Assembly (NCBI GenBank): GCA_024762655.1
Contig: JANTHB010000018.1
Span: 1 to 47,175, forward strand
Length of the DNA stretch: 47,175 nucleotides
Source of the DNA: Bacteroidales bacterium
GTDB taxonomy: Bacteria; Bacteroidota; Bacteroidia; Bacteroidales; VadinHA17
Direction: 5' to 3'
A program made the position numbers and the translations under genes. The notes under the pieces were generated by a model. It did not search any database. It saw only the letters and a list, made by a program, of their open reading frames with translations, and was not told where the DNA came from. Of this stretch, positions 36,246-45,524 are shown one piece after another (position 1 is the first letter of the stretch; the number at the start of each line of letters is the position of its first letter).

Positions 36246-37802
36246 ATGTTTATCGAGATCATGGACACCACCCTTCGCGACGGAGAGCAGACCATGGGGG
36301 TCTCTTTCAGTCCGGTAGAAAAAGAAACCATTGCCAAGATGTTGTTGGACGAAGTGGGTGTGGACCGCATTGAGGTGGCTTCGGCCCGGGTCTCCACCGG
36401 AGAATTTGAGGCGGTACGTCGCATCACCTCCTGTGCATCCCGGAAAGGAAAACTGGACAAGGTCGAGATCCTGGCTTTCATCGACGGCACGGCCTCCATC
36501 GACTGGATCGCCGAAGCAGGAGGACGCGTAGCCAACCTGCTCACCAAAGGATCCTTACGGCATGTGAAGGAGCAGTTGCACAAAGATCCGGAAGAGCACC
36601 TTCAGGATATAAAAAGATCTATTCATTATGCCCGCAGCAAAGAGATGATGGTAAACCTGTATCTCGAAGACTGGTCGAACGGCATGATCAACAGTCCTGC
36701 GTATGTCTTTTTCCTGATGGACGGACTGCAGGACGAGCCCATTGAGCGTTTTATGCTACCTGACACCCTGGGCATCCTTAACCCTTACCAGACTGCCCGG
36801 TTTATCCGTCAGGTACGTGAACAATATCCGAAGTTACATCTGGATTTCCATGCCCATAACGATTATGATCTGGCAACAGGCAATGTGCTGGCCGCCATAC
36901 GGGAGGGAGTACACGGGGTACATACTACGGTAAACGGTCTGGGAGAGAGAGCCGGGAATGTGCCGTTGGCCAGCGTAGCAGTGCTGTTGAACGATCATCT
37001 GCAGGCTGAACACCATCTGGATGAGTCGCAACTTACCCGGGTCAGCAAGATTGTGGAAACATTTTCCGGCATACGCATCCCTGCCAACCAGCCCATTGTC
37101 GGAGAGAATGTGTTCACACAAACCTGCGGGGTACATGCCGACGGCGACACAAAAGACAATCTGTATTACAACGATCTGCTGCCCGAACGTTTCGGACGTT
37201 CACGCCAGTATGCCCTGGGAAAGACCTCCGGCAAAGCCAACATCCTGAAGAACCTGGAAGAAATGGGGATAGATCTGGATCCCGAATCTACCAGAAAGAT
37301 CACGCAAAGGGTCATAGAACTGGGGGATAAAAAAGAACAGATCACCAAAGAAGACCTCCCTTACATCATCGCAGATGTTTTGAACAGTAACAACCATCTG
37401 CATGAGCCGGTTAAGATCCTTAACTATGCGCTCACCCTCTCCTCCGGCTTAAAACCAATCGCAAACATTTCCGTTGAAATCCACGGAAAAGCCTATAAGG
37501 AAAATGCTACCGGAGACGGGCAGTATGATGCCTTTATGCGGGCACTGTGGAAGATCTATGACAAACTGAACATAGAACATCCCGTTCTGACGGATTATAT
37601 TGTGACCATTCCTCCCGGAGGCCGCACCGATGCCCTGGTAAGCGCCAATATCACCTGGAAATATCAGGATCATGAGTTCAAGACCCACGGGCTGGATGCC
37701 GACCAGACGGAGGCTGCCATCAAAGCTACGGGGAAGATGCTGAACATTATTGAAAATATCCGGGAAATGCAGAAAATAGAACAAGGGAAGGATGAAGGTT
37801 GA
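36246..37802 (+). CDS. LeuA-family acyltransferase, candidate citramalate synthase
   Basis: A 518-residue paralogue of LeuA inside the operon. The barrel has [16 protein letters not shown], the metal-binding H-x-H in DFHAHNDYDLATGN (LeuA here has [12 protein letters not shown]), and VNGLGERAGNVPLAS. A C-terminal LeuA-dimer-type regulatory domain covers about 390-518. The changes next to the metal site (YDLATGN) suggest a different 2-oxoacid substrate. The operon has no threonine deaminase, so a likely role is citramalate synthase: pyruvate plus acetyl-CoA to (R)-citramalate, which LeuCD and LeuB can convert to 2-oxobutyrate for isoleucine. Homocitrate synthase or a second isopropylmalate synthase are alternatives. 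Family certain; substrate inferred. Confidence 0.8.
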   Translation: MFIEIMDTTLRDGEQTMGVSFSPVEKETIAKMLLDEVGVDRIEVASARVSTGEFEAVRRITSCASRKGKLDKVEILAFIDGTASIDWIAEAGGRVANLLTKGSLRHVKEQLHKDPEEHLQDIKRSIHYARSKEMMVNLYLEDWSNGMINSPAYVFFLMDGLQDEPIERFMLPDTLGILNPYQTARFIRQVREQYPKLHLDFHAHNDYDLATGNVLAAIREGVHGVHTTVNGLGERAGNVPLASVAVLLNDHLQAEHHLDESQLTRVSKIVETFSGIRIPANQPIVGENVFTQTCGVHADGDTKDNLYYNDLLPERFGRSRQYALGKTSGKANILKNLEEMGIDLDPESTRKITQRVIELGDKKEQITKEDLPYIIADVLNSNNHLHEPVKILNYALTLSSGLKPIANISVEIHGKAYKENATGDGQYDAFMRALWKIYDKLNIEHPVLTDYIVTIPPGGRTDALVSANITWKYQDHEFKTHGLDADQTEAAIKATGKMLNIIENIREMQKIEQGKDEG

Positions 37803-37901
37803 ATGATGATTGTTGAACGGAAGAAAAGGGAGGCAAAACAGTAAGTGTTTTTGAAAAGGGTTGAATATGGATATTGAATTTGTTAATACAAAGAAAAAAA
37901 T

Positions 37902-38966
37902 ATGAATTACACCATTGCCACTTTGCCCGGGGACGGTATCGGGCCGGAGATCATGGAACAGGCCGTTGCTGTCTTACATGCCGTGGAAGAGAAATACGGG
38001 CATCATTTTAATTTTCAATACGGAGATGTGGGAGCGGTTGCCATTGATCATGCGGGCGACCCTTTTCCCGAGGCAACCTTTGCGCTCTGCCGTGATGCCG
38101 ATGCCGTTTTGTTCGGAGCCATCGGCGACCCCAAATACGACCATAATCCCAAAGCCAAAGTCAGACCCGAGCAGGGCTTACTTACCATGCGCAAGAAACT
38201 GGGCCTGTTTGCCAATATCAGGCCTGTTGCCACTTTTCCCTCCCTGCTGGACAAGTCGCCGCTCCGCAAACACCTGGTAGAAAATGTGGATTTTGTGGTG
38301 ATCCGGGAGCTTACGGGAGGCAGTTATTTCGGCGAACCCCGGGGCAGATCGGAAGACGGGAACAAAGCGTTTGAAACCAATATCTATTCCCGGGAAGAAA
38401 TTGAACGTATCCTGAAAGTGGCATTCGGGTATGCCCGTAGCAGAAGGAAAAAACTGACGGTGGTGGACAAAGCCAACGTGCTCGTTACCTCGCGTCTGTG
38501 GCGGGAAATCGCTCAGGAAATGGCGCAGGAAAACAGGGACATAAAGGTGGATTATCTGTTTGTAGACAATGCCGCCATGCAGATCATCCAGAATCCGGGG
38601 CGGTTTGATGTGATGGTCACCGAAAACATGTTCGGAGATATCCTCACCGACGAAGCCAGTGTCATCACCGGGTCAATGGGTTTGCTCCCCTCCGCTTCCG
38701 TAGGCAGTCTGACATCCCTGTTCGAACCGGTGCACGGTTCTTATCCGCAGGCTGCCGGAAAAGACATAGCCAATCCGCTGGCGGTGATCCTCTCGGCAGC
38801 CATGATGCTGGAGACGGCTCTCATCCTGAAAGAAGAAGCAGCCATGATCCGCGAAGCGGTCAGCAAATCCCTCGAAGAAGGATTCGTGACAGAAGATATA
38901 GGGAAGGAAAATGCCAGGCATACCACAGAAGTCGGTCAATGGATCGTTGATTATATCAGAAGATAA
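37902..38966 (+). CDS. leuB: 3-Isopropylmalate dehydrogenase
   Basis: A 354-residue NAD-dependent oxidative decarboxylase that turns 3-isopropylmalate into 2-oxoisocaproate. It has the family's N-terminal [17 protein letters not shown], the substrate segment LGLFANIRP with the arginine-rich [14 protein letters not shown], the catalytic Lys of VDKANVL, the metal site [28 protein letters not shown] and the NAD motif [18 protein letters not shown]. It is the last gene of the operon, 99 bases after the LeuA-like gene; that spacer starts with a 20-base word also found after the first fused aconitase. It may also act on 3-methylmalate if citramalate is made. No intrinsic terminator is visible after it. 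Confidence 0.97.
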   Translation: MNYTIATLPGDGIGPEIMEQAVAVLHAVEEKYGHHFNFQYGDVGAVAIDHAGDPFPEATFALCRDADAVLFGAIGDPKYDHNPKAKVRPEQGLLTMRKKLGLFANIRPVATFPSLLDKSPLRKHLVENVDFVVIRELTGGSYFGEPRGRSEDGNKAFETNIYSREEIERILKVAFGYARSRRKKLTVVDKANVLVTSRLWREIAQEMAQENRDIKVDYLFVDNAAMQIIQNPGRFDVMVTENMFGDILTDEASVITGSMGLLPSASVGSLTSLFEPVHGSYPQAAGKDIANPLAVILSAAMMLETALILKEEAAMIREAVSKSLEEGFVTEDIGKENARHTTEVGQWIVDYIRR

Positions 38967-39096
38967 TAACCAGCATCCCGACCCGTTTTAGTCACCGGCA
39001 GGTTTTCAGGAGAGAGAGAACAGCCGGATGTTCCGGTACAGACATCCCGTCAGGGATCGCTGAGATGAATAGTTGTGTGTAAAATTTATTGGTAAT
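38967..39096 (+). other. Spacer before gltB with overlapping small hairpins
   Basis: A pairing GGATGT (39026-39031) / ACATCC (39042-39047) excludes a second hairpin ATCCC (39044-39048) / GGGAT (39053-39057) because they share bases. The stems are short and no T-run follows, so any regulatory meaning is speculative. Confidence 0.25.
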
Positions 39097-42000
39097 ATGG
39101 AAAAGTCGTTGTACAGACCGGAAAATGAACATGATAATTGCGGAATCGGCTTTGTGGCCCACATCCACGGGAACAAGTCTCATGACATTGTGGAAAGGGG
39201 ACTGCAGATCCTGATTAACCTGGCCCACCGCGGTGCCGAAAGCGCCGACAACAAAACAGGCGACGGCGCAGGGATCCTGACCCAGGTACCTCACGATTTT
39301 TTCGTCCGTTCGGGGATCACCCTGCCTGCTCCAGGCAGTTACGGGACCGGATTGCTCTTTCTTCCGGCAGATAAAAAACAGGCGGAACAATGCAAGTCCT
39401 GGCTGGAAGAGATCATCGCTCAGGAAAAGCTGCGTCTTCTCACTTTCCGGGAGGTTCCCGTGAACAACAGCATCCTCGGAGAGATCGCCTTGGCATCGGA
39501 ACCCCGCATAGAGCAGGTCTTCATCGGCAGTGAGGAGGAACAGGACGAGCTGGAGAGAAGACTGTATATTGTCCGCAAGCAGATCGAGAAGAAAGTAAGG
39601 AATTCACAACTGCAAGACAAAGATATTTTTTATATCCCCAGCCTCTCCTCCCGTACCATTATTTACAAAGGGCTTTTCACCCCGGATCAGTTGAGGGATT
39701 ATTATCCTGATTTGCAGCATCCTGATTTTAAAAGCGCTATCGCTCTGATTCATTCGCGGTTCAGTACCAACACGTTTCCCTCATGGGATCTGGCCCAGCC
39801 GTTCCGCTACATCGCCCACAACGGAGAAATCAACACCATCCGCGGCAACCGTCTGTGGATGCATGCCCGGGAGTCGCTGATGCGGTCACAGCTTTTTCAG
39901 GATGACCTGCCTAAGGTGTTCCCGATCATTGAACCGGGCAAGAGTGATTCCGCTTCGCTGGACAATGCCATGGAGTTTCTGGTCAGAGCAGGCCGCACCA
40001 TTCCGCACGCGCTGAGTATGCTCATCCCGGAGTCGTGGAACGACAAAAACCCCATACCCAAAAGCCTGAAATCGTTTTATGAATATCACTCTACTTTCAT
40101 GGAGCCATGGGACGGTCCGGCGGCTATTTTGTTCTCCGACGGACGATATGTGGGAGGAACCCTTGACCGCAACGGTCTGCGTCCTTCCCGCTATCTAATC
40201 ACCAAAAACGACCTGATCATTATGGGATCGGAAACCGGTGTGCAGGAATTCCCGGCAGAAGAGATTCGCGAAAAAGGACGTCTGAAACCAGGAAAGCTGT
40301 TGCTGGTGGACACCCGGCTGGGCATCATTATCCCGAATGATGAAGTCAAAGCCACCCTGGCCCGTCGCTATCCCTATGGAAACTGGTTGAAAGAAAACCG
40401 GCTGGAGATGGAACAGATCGAGGTGATCAACCGGAAACCGTCGGGTCTGGGAGATAAACTCCCGGTATATCTGAAATCTTTCGGTTACAGCAAAGAAGAC
40501 CTTGAAGTGCTGATCAAACCAATGGCCGAGCAGGGAAAAGAACCAATCAACTCTATGGGCAATGATGCGCCCATGGCGGTTTTCTCGGATAAACCCCAGA
40601 GGATATTCAATTACTTCCGGCAGTTGTTCGCCCAGGTCACCAATCCTCCCATCGACCCCATCCGGGAAGGGCTGGTTATGTCTCTGACCAATTACATCGG
40701 ATCGATACAGAAGAATATCCTCGAGGAGAGCCCGGAACATGCCCGGCTGATCAAGTTCAGGTCGCCCATCATCACCAACACCGACCTGGGCAAGATCAAA
40801 GACCTGCGACACCAGATGTTCACCCATGTTACCCTGCCGATGGTCTATCCGGTGAATACCGGGGCCAAAGGGCTGAAGAAGGCCCTGGACACTTTATGTA
40901 AAAAAGCGGAAGAGGCGGTGGACAGAGAAACCAATTTCATCATTCTCTCCGACCGGGATATCTCCGAAGATAAAGCCCCTGTGCCTTCCCTGCTGGCGGT
41001 CTCGGCAGTACATCACCACCTGATCCGTCAGAAAAAAAGAATGCAGGTGGGGCTGATCGTGGAAACGGGAGAAGCCCGGGAAGTAACCCATTTTGCCCAG
41101 TTGCTGGCTTTTGGGGCAAGCATTATCAACCCCTATGTCCCCTTTGCAATCCTGGATGATATGGTCAGACAGGGAGAGCTTGATATGCCTTATCCGCAGG
41201 CCCGCAAGAACTACATCAAAGCCATTGACAAAGGGATCATGAAGGTCATGTCCAAGATGGGCATTTCCACCCTCCGGAGTTACTTCGGAGCCCAGATCTT
41301 TGAGGCCGTGGGGCTCAGCGAAGAAATGATCGACAGATATTTTTCCGGCACCCCCTCCCAGATCGGAGGCATAGGCCTCCCCGAGCTGGCACGCGAGATC
41401 ATGAAAACGCATCAGGAGACCTTCTTCCCCGACAACGGCATCGGATATCTTCCTCATAAAGGAATATACAGTTATCGTTGGGAGGGAGAAAAACACGCGT
41501 GGAATCCGGACACCATCGCCCTGCTCCAATGGTCGGTAAGAACAGGCAACTACGAACGCTTCAGGAAATTTACAGCCGCGGCAGACGCACATACACGTAC
41601 CCCGGTATTTATCAGGGGGCTTCTCGATTTCAGAGAGAATCCGGTTCCTCAGGAGGAAGTGGAAGAGGCCGAATCGATCATGAAACGGTTTGTCACCGGG
41701 GCCATGTCGTACGGTTCCATCAGCAAGGAAGCCCATGAGACGATCGCCATTGCGGTCAATCGTATCGGAGGACGCAGTAACACGGGCGAAGGAGGGGAAG
41801 ACCCTGCCCGCTTCCTTGTCAACGATCCGTCCGAAAACCGGCGCAGCGCCATCAAACAGGTAGCTTCGGGACGTTTCGGGGTGACCACTCATTACCTCAT
41901 CAATGCCGATGAGATACAGATCAAGATCGCCCAGGGGGCCAAGCCCGGCGAAGGAGGTCAGTTGCCCGGTTATAAGGTGGACAAGATCATTGCCCGGGTA

Positions 42001-43608
42001 AGACATTCCGTTCCGGGGATCACGCTCATCTCACCGCCCCCCCATCACGATATCTATTCCATCGAAGACCTGGCACAGCTCATTTACGATCTGAAGAGTA
42101 CCAACCCGGGAGCATACATAAGTGTCAAGCTGGTGTCGGAAAACGGCGTCGGCACGGTAGCTGCCGGGGTGTCCAAAGCCCATGCCGATCTGATCGTTAT
42201 CAGCGGTACCGAAGGGGGTACCGGAGCCAGTCCGGTGAGCAGCATCAAATATGCCGGAGCTCCGCTGGAAACAGGGCTGGCCGAGACCCATCAGACCCTG
42301 GTCAGAAACAACCTGCGGGGACGTGTGCGCCTGCAGGCAGACGGACAACTGAAGACAGGCCGGGATATCGTGGTCGCCGCTCTGCTGGGTGCCGAAGAGT
42401 TCGGCTTTGCCACCCTGCCCCTGATCACCCTGGGATGTGTTATGATGCGCAAATGCCATATGAACACCTGCCCTGCCGGCATCGCCACACAAGATAAGGA
42501 ACTGCGTAAGCGCTTTCAGGGCAAACCCGAGCATCTGGAAACCTATTTTCGTTTTCTGGCACAGGAAGTGAGAGAATATATGGCACGGCTGGGATTCAGG
42601 ACTTTTGAAGAAATGGTGGGCCGCAGCGACCGGCTGGTACAGCGAAAAGATATCCGTCATGAAAAAGCCCGTACCGTAGACCTCAGCAGGCTGTTGTATC
42701 ACCCCGAACAGACAGGGACTTTCCCGTCACATTTTGTTCCCGGTCTGCAAAAGATCAAGGAGAACAAACTGGATAAGGAACTTATACGTCTTTCGGAACG
42801 GGCCTTACAGCGGAAAGAACGTGTATGGATCTCCCGGGAGATCCACAACACCGACAGAGCTACCGGATCCACCCTGTCGGGGGAGATCATACGGCGATAC
42901 GGCGCGAAAGGCCTACCGCCGGATACTATTGAATGTACGTTTTACGGTTCGGCAGGCCAGAGTTTCGGAGCTTTTCTGTGCCGCGGCGTCACGTTCCGCA
43001 TTGAAGGCGATACCAACGACTACCTGGGGAAAGGCCTGTCCGGCGGGAAGATCTTCGTGGCACCCCCAAAAGGAATCACGTATAAACCGGAAGAAAACAT
43101 CATCATCGGAAACACCGTCCTCTATGGCGCTACCAGCGGGTATCTGTTTGTCAACGGGGTTGCCGGAGAGCGTTTCGCGGTCAGAAATTCCGGGGCCTAC
43201 GCGGTGGTCGAAGGCGTCGGCGATCATGGCTGCGAGTATATGACCGGCGGCCGTGTGGTAGTGCTGGGAAAAACCGGCAGAAACTTTGCCGCCGGTATGA
43301 GCGGCGGGATTGCTTATGTGCTGGATATGGAGGGCGACTTTGCCTATTACTGTAACCAGGAACTGGTAGAGATGACGCAACTGCAGGACTACGACGAGGT
43401 GTCGGAACTGCAGGAACTGATCGCAGAACACTGGCACAATACCGGCAGCAAACTGGCCGAAGATATCCTGTCAAACTGGGAAGCCTATTTCTCAAAGTTT
43501 GTCAAGGTAACACCGCTTGAATATAAAAAGATCCTGAACGAACAAAAACTCAGGGAAATTAATATGAAGCTGAAACGGGCGGAGTTTGATCCCGATTTTG
43601 CTGAGTAA
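39097..43608 (+). CDS. gltB: Glutamate synthase, large (alpha) subunit
   Basis: A 1503-residue subunit of NADPH-dependent glutamate synthase, which makes two glutamates from glutamine and 2-oxoglutarate. I place the start at the ATG at 39097; a TTG eight codons upstream is in frame but unlikely. The class II amidotransferase domain (about 15-400) begins with the catalytic Cys15 in HDNCGIGF after a short propeptide of 14 residues. A central domain, the FMN-binding synthase barrel (about 800-1200, with GGRSNTGEGGEDP and PGEGGQLPG) and the 3Fe-4S cysteines (CVMMRKCHMNTCPAG) follow, then the GXGXG beta-helix domain at the end. GltD is encoded 227 bases downstream. Confidence 0.97.
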   Translation: MEKSLYRPENEHDNCGIGFVAHIHGNKSHDIVERGLQILINLAHRGAESADNKTGDGAGILTQVPHDFFVRSGITLPAPGSYGTGLLFLPADKKQAEQCKSWLEEIIAQEKLRLLTFREVPVNNSILGEIALASEPRIEQVFIGSEEEQDELERRLYIVRKQIEKKVRNSQLQDKDIFYIPSLSSRTIIYKGLFTPDQLRDYYPDLQHPDFKSAIALIHSRFSTNTFPSWDLAQPFRYIAHNGEINTIRGNRLWMHARESLMRSQLFQDDLPKVFPIIEPGKSDSASLDNAMEFLVRAGRTIPHALSMLIPESWNDKNPIPKSLKSFYEYHSTFMEPWDGPAAILFSDGRYVGGTLDRNGLRPSRYLITKNDLIIMGSETGVQEFPAEEIREKGRLKPGKLLLVDTRLGIIIPNDEVKATLARRYPYGNWLKENRLEMEQIEVINRKPSGLGDKLPVYLKSFGYSKEDLEVLIKPMAEQGKEPINSMGNDAPMAVFSDKPQRIFNYFRQLFAQVTNPPIDPIREGLVMSLTNYIGSIQKNILEESPEHARLIKFRSPIITNTDLGKIKDLRHQMFTHVTLPMVYPVNTGAKGLKKALDTLCKKAEEAVDRETNFIILSDRDISEDKAPVPSLLAVSAVHHHLIRQKKRMQVGLIVETGEAREVTHFAQLLAFGASIINPYVPFAILDDMVRQGELDMPYPQARKNYIKAIDKGIMKVMSKMGISTLRSYFGAQIFEAVGLSEEMIDRYFSGTPSQIGGIGLPELAREIMKTHQETFFPDNGIGYLPHKGIYSYRWEGEKHAWNPDTIALLQWSVRTGNYERFRKFTAAADAHTRTPVFIRGLLDFRENPVPQEEVEEAESIMKRFVTGAMSYGSISKEAHETIAIAVNRIGGRSNTGEGGEDPARFLVNDPSENRRSAIKQVASGRFGVTTHYLINADEIQIKIAQGAKPGEGGQLPGYKVDKIIARVRHSVPGITLISPPPHHDIYSIEDLAQLIYDLKSTNPGAYISVKLVSENGVGTVAAGVSKAHADLIVISGTEGGTGASPVSSIKYAGAPLETGLAETHQTLVRNNLRGRVRLQADGQLKTGRDIVVAALLGAEEFGFATLPLITLGCVMMRKCHMNTCPAGIATQDKELRKRFQGKPEHLETYFRFLAQEVREYMARLGFRTFEEMVGRSDRLVQRKDIRHEKARTVDLSRLLYHPEQTGTFPSHFVPGLQKIKENKLDKELIRLSERALQRKERVWISREIHNTDRATGSTLSGEIIRRYGAKGLPPDTIECTFYGSAGQSFGAFLCRGVTFRIEGDTNDYLGKGLSGGKIFVAPPKGITYKPEENIIIGNTVLYGATSGYLFVNGVAGERFAVRNSGAYAVVEGVGDHGCEYMTGGRVVVLGKTGRNFAAGMSGGIAYVLDMEGDFAYYCNQELVEMTQLQDYDEVSELQELIAEHWHNTGSKLAEDILSNWEAYFSKFVKVTPLEYKKILNEQKLREINMKLKRAEFDPDFAE

Positions 43609-43835
43609 TTTTTTAGGATTCATCAAAAAATACGTAACTAAACCTATATAGAATTACTGATAAATAATGCAAAATATGACCCCCTCCAACCTTCAGCGCT
43701 AAAAAGACGACGAGCTTAACTTCCTCCCCCTCGTGAGGGGGAGGGCCGGGGAGGGGGTAGCAAAAAGGAAGTAAAATTTCTGTGTTAATATCAAAAAGTA
43801 CACATACTTGAGATAAACCTCTTTAAAAAATTATC
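43609..43835. other. gltB-gltD spacer
   Basis: The spacer between the two glutamate synthase genes contains AT-rich DNA and a GC-rich palindromic repeat at 43679-43769. No gene is visible. An inserted repeat may have widened an originally short operon spacer. Confidence 0.5.
43679..43769. repeat. GC-rich palindromic repeat, copy 2
   Basis: It begins GACCCCCTCCAACC and ends GGGGAGGGGGTA in inverse orientation, with an inner near-perfect hairpin CCTCCCCCTC-GT-GAGGGGGAGG (43733-43754). It shares ends, size and layout with 23838-23922. The inner palindromes differ in sequence but both are self-complementary, which suggests pairing is what is conserved. Confidence 0.6.
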
Positions 43836-45248
43836 ATGGGAAACCCGAAAGGTTTTATTGACATATCAAGAAAAGAAGCAGGATATCGTCCTGTTAACGA
43901 ACGTATAGCCGATTTTTCGGAAGTGGAACAGGTATTGAACACGCGTGACCGCATCCTGCAGGCCTCCCGTTGTATGTCCTGCGGCGTGCCTTTCTGTCAC
44001 TGGGCCTGCAGTACCCACAGCCGCATTCCGGAATGGCAGGACGCCCTGTACCGGGAACAGTGGGAAAAAGCCATCCACCTGTTGCAGGCCACCAACGACC
44101 TGCCGGAGGTAACCGGCAGGGTGTGCCCCGCTCTCTGTGAGAAAGCCTGTGTCCTGGCCATCCATGAAGAGCCGGTAACCATCCGTGAGAATGAGGTAGC
44201 CCTGGCTGAAATGGCTTTTAAGATGGGACTGATCAAACCTTATCTCCCAAAACGCAGAACCGGCAGGAAAGTGGCTGTCATAGGCTCGGGGCCCGCAGGA
44301 CTAACCGTAGCCAGCCGTCTGAACCGCGCAGGCCATGAAGTGACCGTTTTTGAAAAAGATGAAGATCCGGGAGGATTGTTACGCTTCGGTATCCCCGATT
44401 TCAAACTTACCAAAGCGGTGATAGACCGGCGCATTGATCTCTATAAGGAAGAAGGTGTGATCTTCAGGACAGGCGTTCATGCCGGGAAGGACATCTCCGC
44501 CCGCAAGCTCCTGGAGACCTTTGATGCCCTGTGTCTGGCGGTAGGCTCCAGAGAACCGCGCGATCTGGATGTGCCCGGCAGGGACCTTCCGGGGATATGG
44601 TTTGCCATGGATTTCCTCTCCCAGCAGAACAGGATCAATGCCGGCGCTAATATCCCGGGGAGAAAACGCATATCAGCCAAAGGCAAACAAGTCATTGTGA
44701 TCGGTGGCGGAGACACCGGGTCGGACTGTGTAGGGACGGCCATACGGCAGAGAGCACGCTCAGTCACTCAGGTGGAGATCCTGCCCGAACCACCCCTGCA
44801 CCGTACGGAAGACAACCCCTGGCCTTACTGGCCCAATGTCCTGAGGACCTCCTCCTCGCACGAAGAAGGATGTGTGCGGTTGTGGAGCCTTAGGACCAAC
44901 CGCATCATCGGCAAGGAGGGACGTATTCATAAAGTGGAGATGAGCAAACTGAAATGGAAACGGGAAAACGGAAGAATGATCCCCGAAGAAACCGGAGAAA
45001 AGCTTATCCTGGAGGCCGACATGATCATCCTGGCCATGGGGTTCCTCCATCCTGTAAAAGACAAACTGCTGAAAGATCTGCCTTTAACCTTTGATGAACG
45101 GGGAAATGTCAAAGATGCTGAAAAGGAAGCCCCCGTCTTCACGGCGGGGGACGCTGCCACGGGCCCATCCCTGGTGGTGAAGGCCATCGAATCCGGTCAG
45201 GAAACAGCACGGGATATCCATGAATATCTGACATACGGAAAGAAATAA
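43836..45248 (+). CDS. gltD: Glutamate synthase, small (beta) subunit
   Basis: A 470-residue flavoprotein that passes electrons from NADPH to GltB. The N-terminal Fe-S cysteines are in CMSCGVPFCHWAC and CPALCEKAC. The FAD Rossmann motif is VIGSGPAGLTVASRL (about 149-163), with FEKDEDPGGLLRFGIP after it, and the NADPH motif is VIGGGDTGSDCVGTA. The ending GDAATGPSLVVKAIESG is that of the family. Length is normal. It is followed four bases after the stop by hairpin repeat copy C. Confidence 0.97.
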   Translation: MGNPKGFIDISRKEAGYRPVNERIADFSEVEQVLNTRDRILQASRCMSCGVPFCHWACSTHSRIPEWQDALYREQWEKAIHLLQATNDLPEVTGRVCPALCEKACVLAIHEEPVTIRENEVALAEMAFKMGLIKPYLPKRRTGRKVAVIGSGPAGLTVASRLNRAGHEVTVFEKDEDPGGLLRFGIPDFKLTKAVIDRRIDLYKEEGVIFRTGVHAGKDISARKLLETFDALCLAVGSREPRDLDVPGRDLPGIWFAMDFLSQQNRINAGANIPGRKRISAKGKQVIVIGGGDTGSDCVGTAIRQRARSVTQVEILPEPPLHRTEDNPWPYWPNVLRTSSSHEEGCVRLWSLRTNRIIGKEGRIHKVEMSKLKWKRENGRMIPEETGEKLILEADMIILAMGFLHPVKDKLLKDLPLTFDERGNVKDAEKEAPVFTAGDAATGPSLVVKAIESGQETARDIHEYLTYGKK

Positions 45249-45251
45249 ACA

Positions 45252-45309
45252 CCCCCCCCTCACAGAAGGTTTTGATCCTCAGCCGTTGGACAGAGATCAT
45301 GGAAGGATG
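45252..45309 (+). repeat. Post-stop hairpin repeat, copy C
   Basis: Third copy: CCCCCCCCTCACAGAAGG, then TGATCCTC (45273-45280) pairing with GAGATCA (45293-45299) around CC-GTT-GG, then GGAAGGATG. It starts three bases after the gltD stop. The CC/GG inner pair is kept although the loop differs from copies A and B. Confidence 0.65.
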
Positions 45310-45360
45310 GGGGATGAATATAAAATGTAAAATGTAGGATTTAGAATGCAAAATCACTAT

Positions 45361-45424
45361 TCCGTTCCCACATTATTCCAACATTCAATTATTCCATTAT
45401 TCCAGTATTCCATTATTCCATCCC
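45361..45424 (+). repeat. Tandem ATTCCA-type 8-base repeat tract
   Basis: Degenerate units TTATTCCA, ATTCCAGT and ATTCCATT repeated about seven times. It shares its core word with the tract at 24107-24165. The rest of the 45310-45524 spacer is AT-rich and has no gene. Confidence 0.7.
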
Positions 45425-45524
45425 GTATTATTTATTAATGTCAAATGTGTAGAGGCACAAAATTTTGTAACCTGACATTTTTTATGCATATTTAAATGTA
45501 TTTCAACGGTTATGATATTGTACC

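Noticed and set aside
39073-39096. TTG start for gltB
   Set aside because: The ATG at 39097 gives the usual short propeptide before the catalytic Cys; the extension has no family support.
40894-42006. A 370-codon open frame on the minus strand
   Set aside because: Antisense shadow within gltB; no motif, and low-complexity composition.
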